A DNA stretch of 64,000 nt from Streptomyces sp. SA15 (GTDB lineage: Bacteria; Actinomycetota; Actinomycetes; Streptomycetales; Streptomycetaceae): positions 91,260 through 155,259 of the forward strand of contig NZ_NTGE01000080.1 in the NCBI RefSeq assembly GCF_002291145.1, in the 5' to 3' direction. The notes under the pieces were generated by a model. The model saw nothing but the letters and a program-made list of their open reading frames with translations, did not search any database and was not told where the DNA came from. The position numbers and the translations under genes are program-made. Below are positions 62,653 through 64,000 of the stretch, piece after piece; positions within the stretch are counted from its first letter, which is position 1, and the number at the start of each line of letters is the position of its first letter.

Positions 62653-64000
62653 TCACAGCGCTTCCTGCGAGGCCCAGTCGATTTCGGCGGCGGGGGAGGG
62701 AATCGGACACGCGGAGCGATCGGCCGACCCGTCGGGGGTGTGCGGGTCGGCCGGGATCCGCGCCAGGCGGGCGTGGTCGATCTTGCCGTTGGCGGTGACG
62801 GGCAGGGCATCGGTGAGGGCGATGTGGTGCGGCAGCATGTAGGCGGGCAGGGACCGCTCCAACGCGCCCTTCAGCTCCTCCCGTACGGTGTCCGCGTCGC
62901 GCAGCAGCGCCTGCGGGGTCAGGGCCGCGTGCGCCAGCAGCCGCGGCCGGCCGTCGGGTCCCCGGATGATCGAGGCGACCGCGCGCCGGACGTCCGGGAG
63001 CCGGTCGAGGACCGACTCGATCTCGCCCAGCTCGATCCGGTGCCCCCTGATCTTCACCTGCCGGTCCCGGCGCCCCAGGAACTCGATGGTGCCGTCCGTG
63101 CGCCACATGCCCAAGTCCCCGGTGCGGTAGACCCGTTCACGCAGGACGGGGTGGACGGGGAACCGGGCGGCCGTCTGCTCCTCGTCGCCGGCGTAGCCGC
63201 GGGCCAGACCCCGGCCGCAGATGTGCAGTTCGCCCGCCCGCCCCACCGGCTGCGGGCGGCCCTCGTCGTCGAGGACGTGGAAGAACTGCCCGCGCAGCGG
63301 CCGCCCGTAGGGGATGCTGCGCCACTTTGGCGGTACCTCGCCGACCGGGTGGCAGATCGACCAGATCGCCGCCTCGGTGGCGCCGCCCGCGCTGATCACC
63401 TCGACGTCCGGAACCAGGGCGCGCAGCCGGCCGGGCAGCGTCACGGGGATCCAGTCGCCCGACAGCAGCACCCGGCGCAGCGGGGCCAGTTGCCGGGCCG
63501 CGGACCCGGGGTCGGCCTCGGCCAGGTCCAGCACCATCTGCATCAGGGCGGGAGCGGTGTTCCACAGGGTGACGCGATGCCGCTCGACGAGGTCCATCCA
63601 GTGCTGCGGGTCGCGCTCACCGTCCGGGTCCGGCAGCACCAGTGCGCCGCCCGCGCCGAGCACCCCGAAGATGTCGTAGACGGACAGGTCGAAGCTGAGC
63701 GCCGACAGACCGAGCACCCGGTCCGACGGCCCCACGCCGAGCCGGTCGGTGATGTCGTCCACCGTGACGCGGGCCGCCGCGTGGTCGACGACGACACCCT
63801 TCGGCTCGCCCGTCGAGCCGGACGTGAAGATGATGTACGCCGGTGAGCCCGGCGCCGTCCGCGGTGCGGGTTCGCCGGGTCCGGGGCCCTGTCCGGCGTC
63901 GCCGAAGAGGGGGCCCGCGGCGGCGGTGTCCCCGGTGTCCACCGGGACGCGGGTCACGCCGGCCGGCAGCTCGGCCCGCGCCTCGGCCCCGGTCGGCGTG
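62653..64000 (-). CDS. NRPS adenylation domain, C-terminal part (runs off the window)
   Basis: 449 residues to the window end and still open, so the N-terminus is missing. A3 [17 protein letters not shown]4-A5 FDLSVYDIFGVLGAGG and LLSGDWIPVTL, A6-A8 GGATEAAIWSICHPV, YRTGDLGMWRTDG and [18 protein letters not shown]10 PVTANGKIDH. The GGATEAAIWS loop is that of Cys/Ser-activating domains of siderophore/thiazoline synthetases. After A10 only about 30 residues follow and no carrier domain, so it is either stand-alone or the last domain of a synthetase with its carrier elsewhere. Confidence 0.9.
   Translation of the reverse strand, partial: TPTGAEARAELPAGVTRVPVDTGDTAAAGPLFGDAGQGPGPGEPAPRTAPGSPAYIIFTSGSTGEPKGVVVDHAAARVTVDDITDRLGVGPSDRVLGLSALSFDLSVYDIFGVLGAGGALVLPDPDGERDPQHWMDLVERHRVTLWNTAPALMQMVLDLAEADPGSAARQLAPLRRVLLSGDWIPVTLPGRLRALVPDVEVISAGGATEAAIWSICHPVGEVPPKWRSIPYGRPLRGQFFHVLDDEGRPQPVGRAGELHICGRGLARGYAGDEEQTAARFPVHPVLRERVYRTGDLGMWRTDGTIEFLGRRDRQVKIRGHRIELGEIESVLDRLPDVRRAVASIIRGPDGRPRLLAHAALTPQALLRDADTVREELKGALERSLPAYMLPHHIALTDALPVTANGKIDHARLARIPADPHTPDGSADRSACPIPSPAAEIDWASQEAL

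Overview
The window is high-GC actinobacterial DNA, almost certainly from a Streptomyces chromosome. The evidence is the GC-rich codon third positions, GGAGG-type ribosome sites, TAGGGT-type -10 boxes, DmdR/IdeR-type iron boxes and, decisively, a complete coelichelin (cch) siderophore cluster. The mix of peripheral catabolism, resistance genes, gene remnants and small repeats suggests an accessory chromosome arm.

Region 1 (1-2.8 kb): the end of a type-1 solute-binding protein, then a divergent MarR regulator and 14-TM exporter separated by three TATG-N4-CATA operators. Region 2 (2.8-10.4 kb): a catabolic block with an OB-fold/zinc-ribbon protein, a CaiB-type CoA-transferase, a glutaryl-CoA-type acyl-CoA dehydrogenase, a two-component flavin monooxygenase, an AraC regulator and a 3-hydroxyacyl-CoA dehydrogenase. 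A diverged 64-bp direct repeat flanks it, and its right copy lies in a truncated LysR gene.

Region 3 (10.5-23 kb): a second catabolic block. It holds a medium-chain dehydrogenase without the catalytic zinc ligands, a carboxymuconolactone-decarboxylase-like protein, an HpaD-like extradiol dioxygenase lacking the usual second-sphere His, an enolase paralogue with three active-site substitutions, an FMN reductase, a LacI regulator, a FAH-family hydrolase, an MFS carrier and a dehydrogenase-kinase-cupin operon. Five near-identical 14-bp palindromes tie the enolase, FMN reductase, lacI, FAH and dehydrogenase promoters into one apparent LacI regulon. A 189-bp MITE-like element lies in the block.

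Region 4 (23-29.6 kb): a short secreted His-rich peptide, an XRE/SDR divergent pair, a second SDR that may be leaderless, a CPBP-family protease and a YceI protein, with several stretches where I support no gene.

Region 5 (29.8-52.6 kb): cchA to cchK in canonical order. CchA and CchB make the N-formyl/N-hydroxy-ornithine units, and CchH (three modules, A-domain codes for hfOrn, Thr and hOrn) assembles the peptide. CchG/CchI form an export pair with complementary broken ATPase sites, CchCDEF import the ferric complex, CchJ hydrolyses it and CchK is the MbtH partner. Iron boxes mark every expected promoter.

Region 6 (52.7-64 kb): an amidohydrolase, small and broken genes, an acetyltransferase and a PLP dehydratase. 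These are followed by hflX with a putative leader-peptide/attenuator region, an ABC-F protein, an MFS exporter and the C-terminal part of a Cys/Ser-type NRPS adenylation domain that runs off the end. This looks like the resistance-bearing edge of a second biosynthetic cluster.
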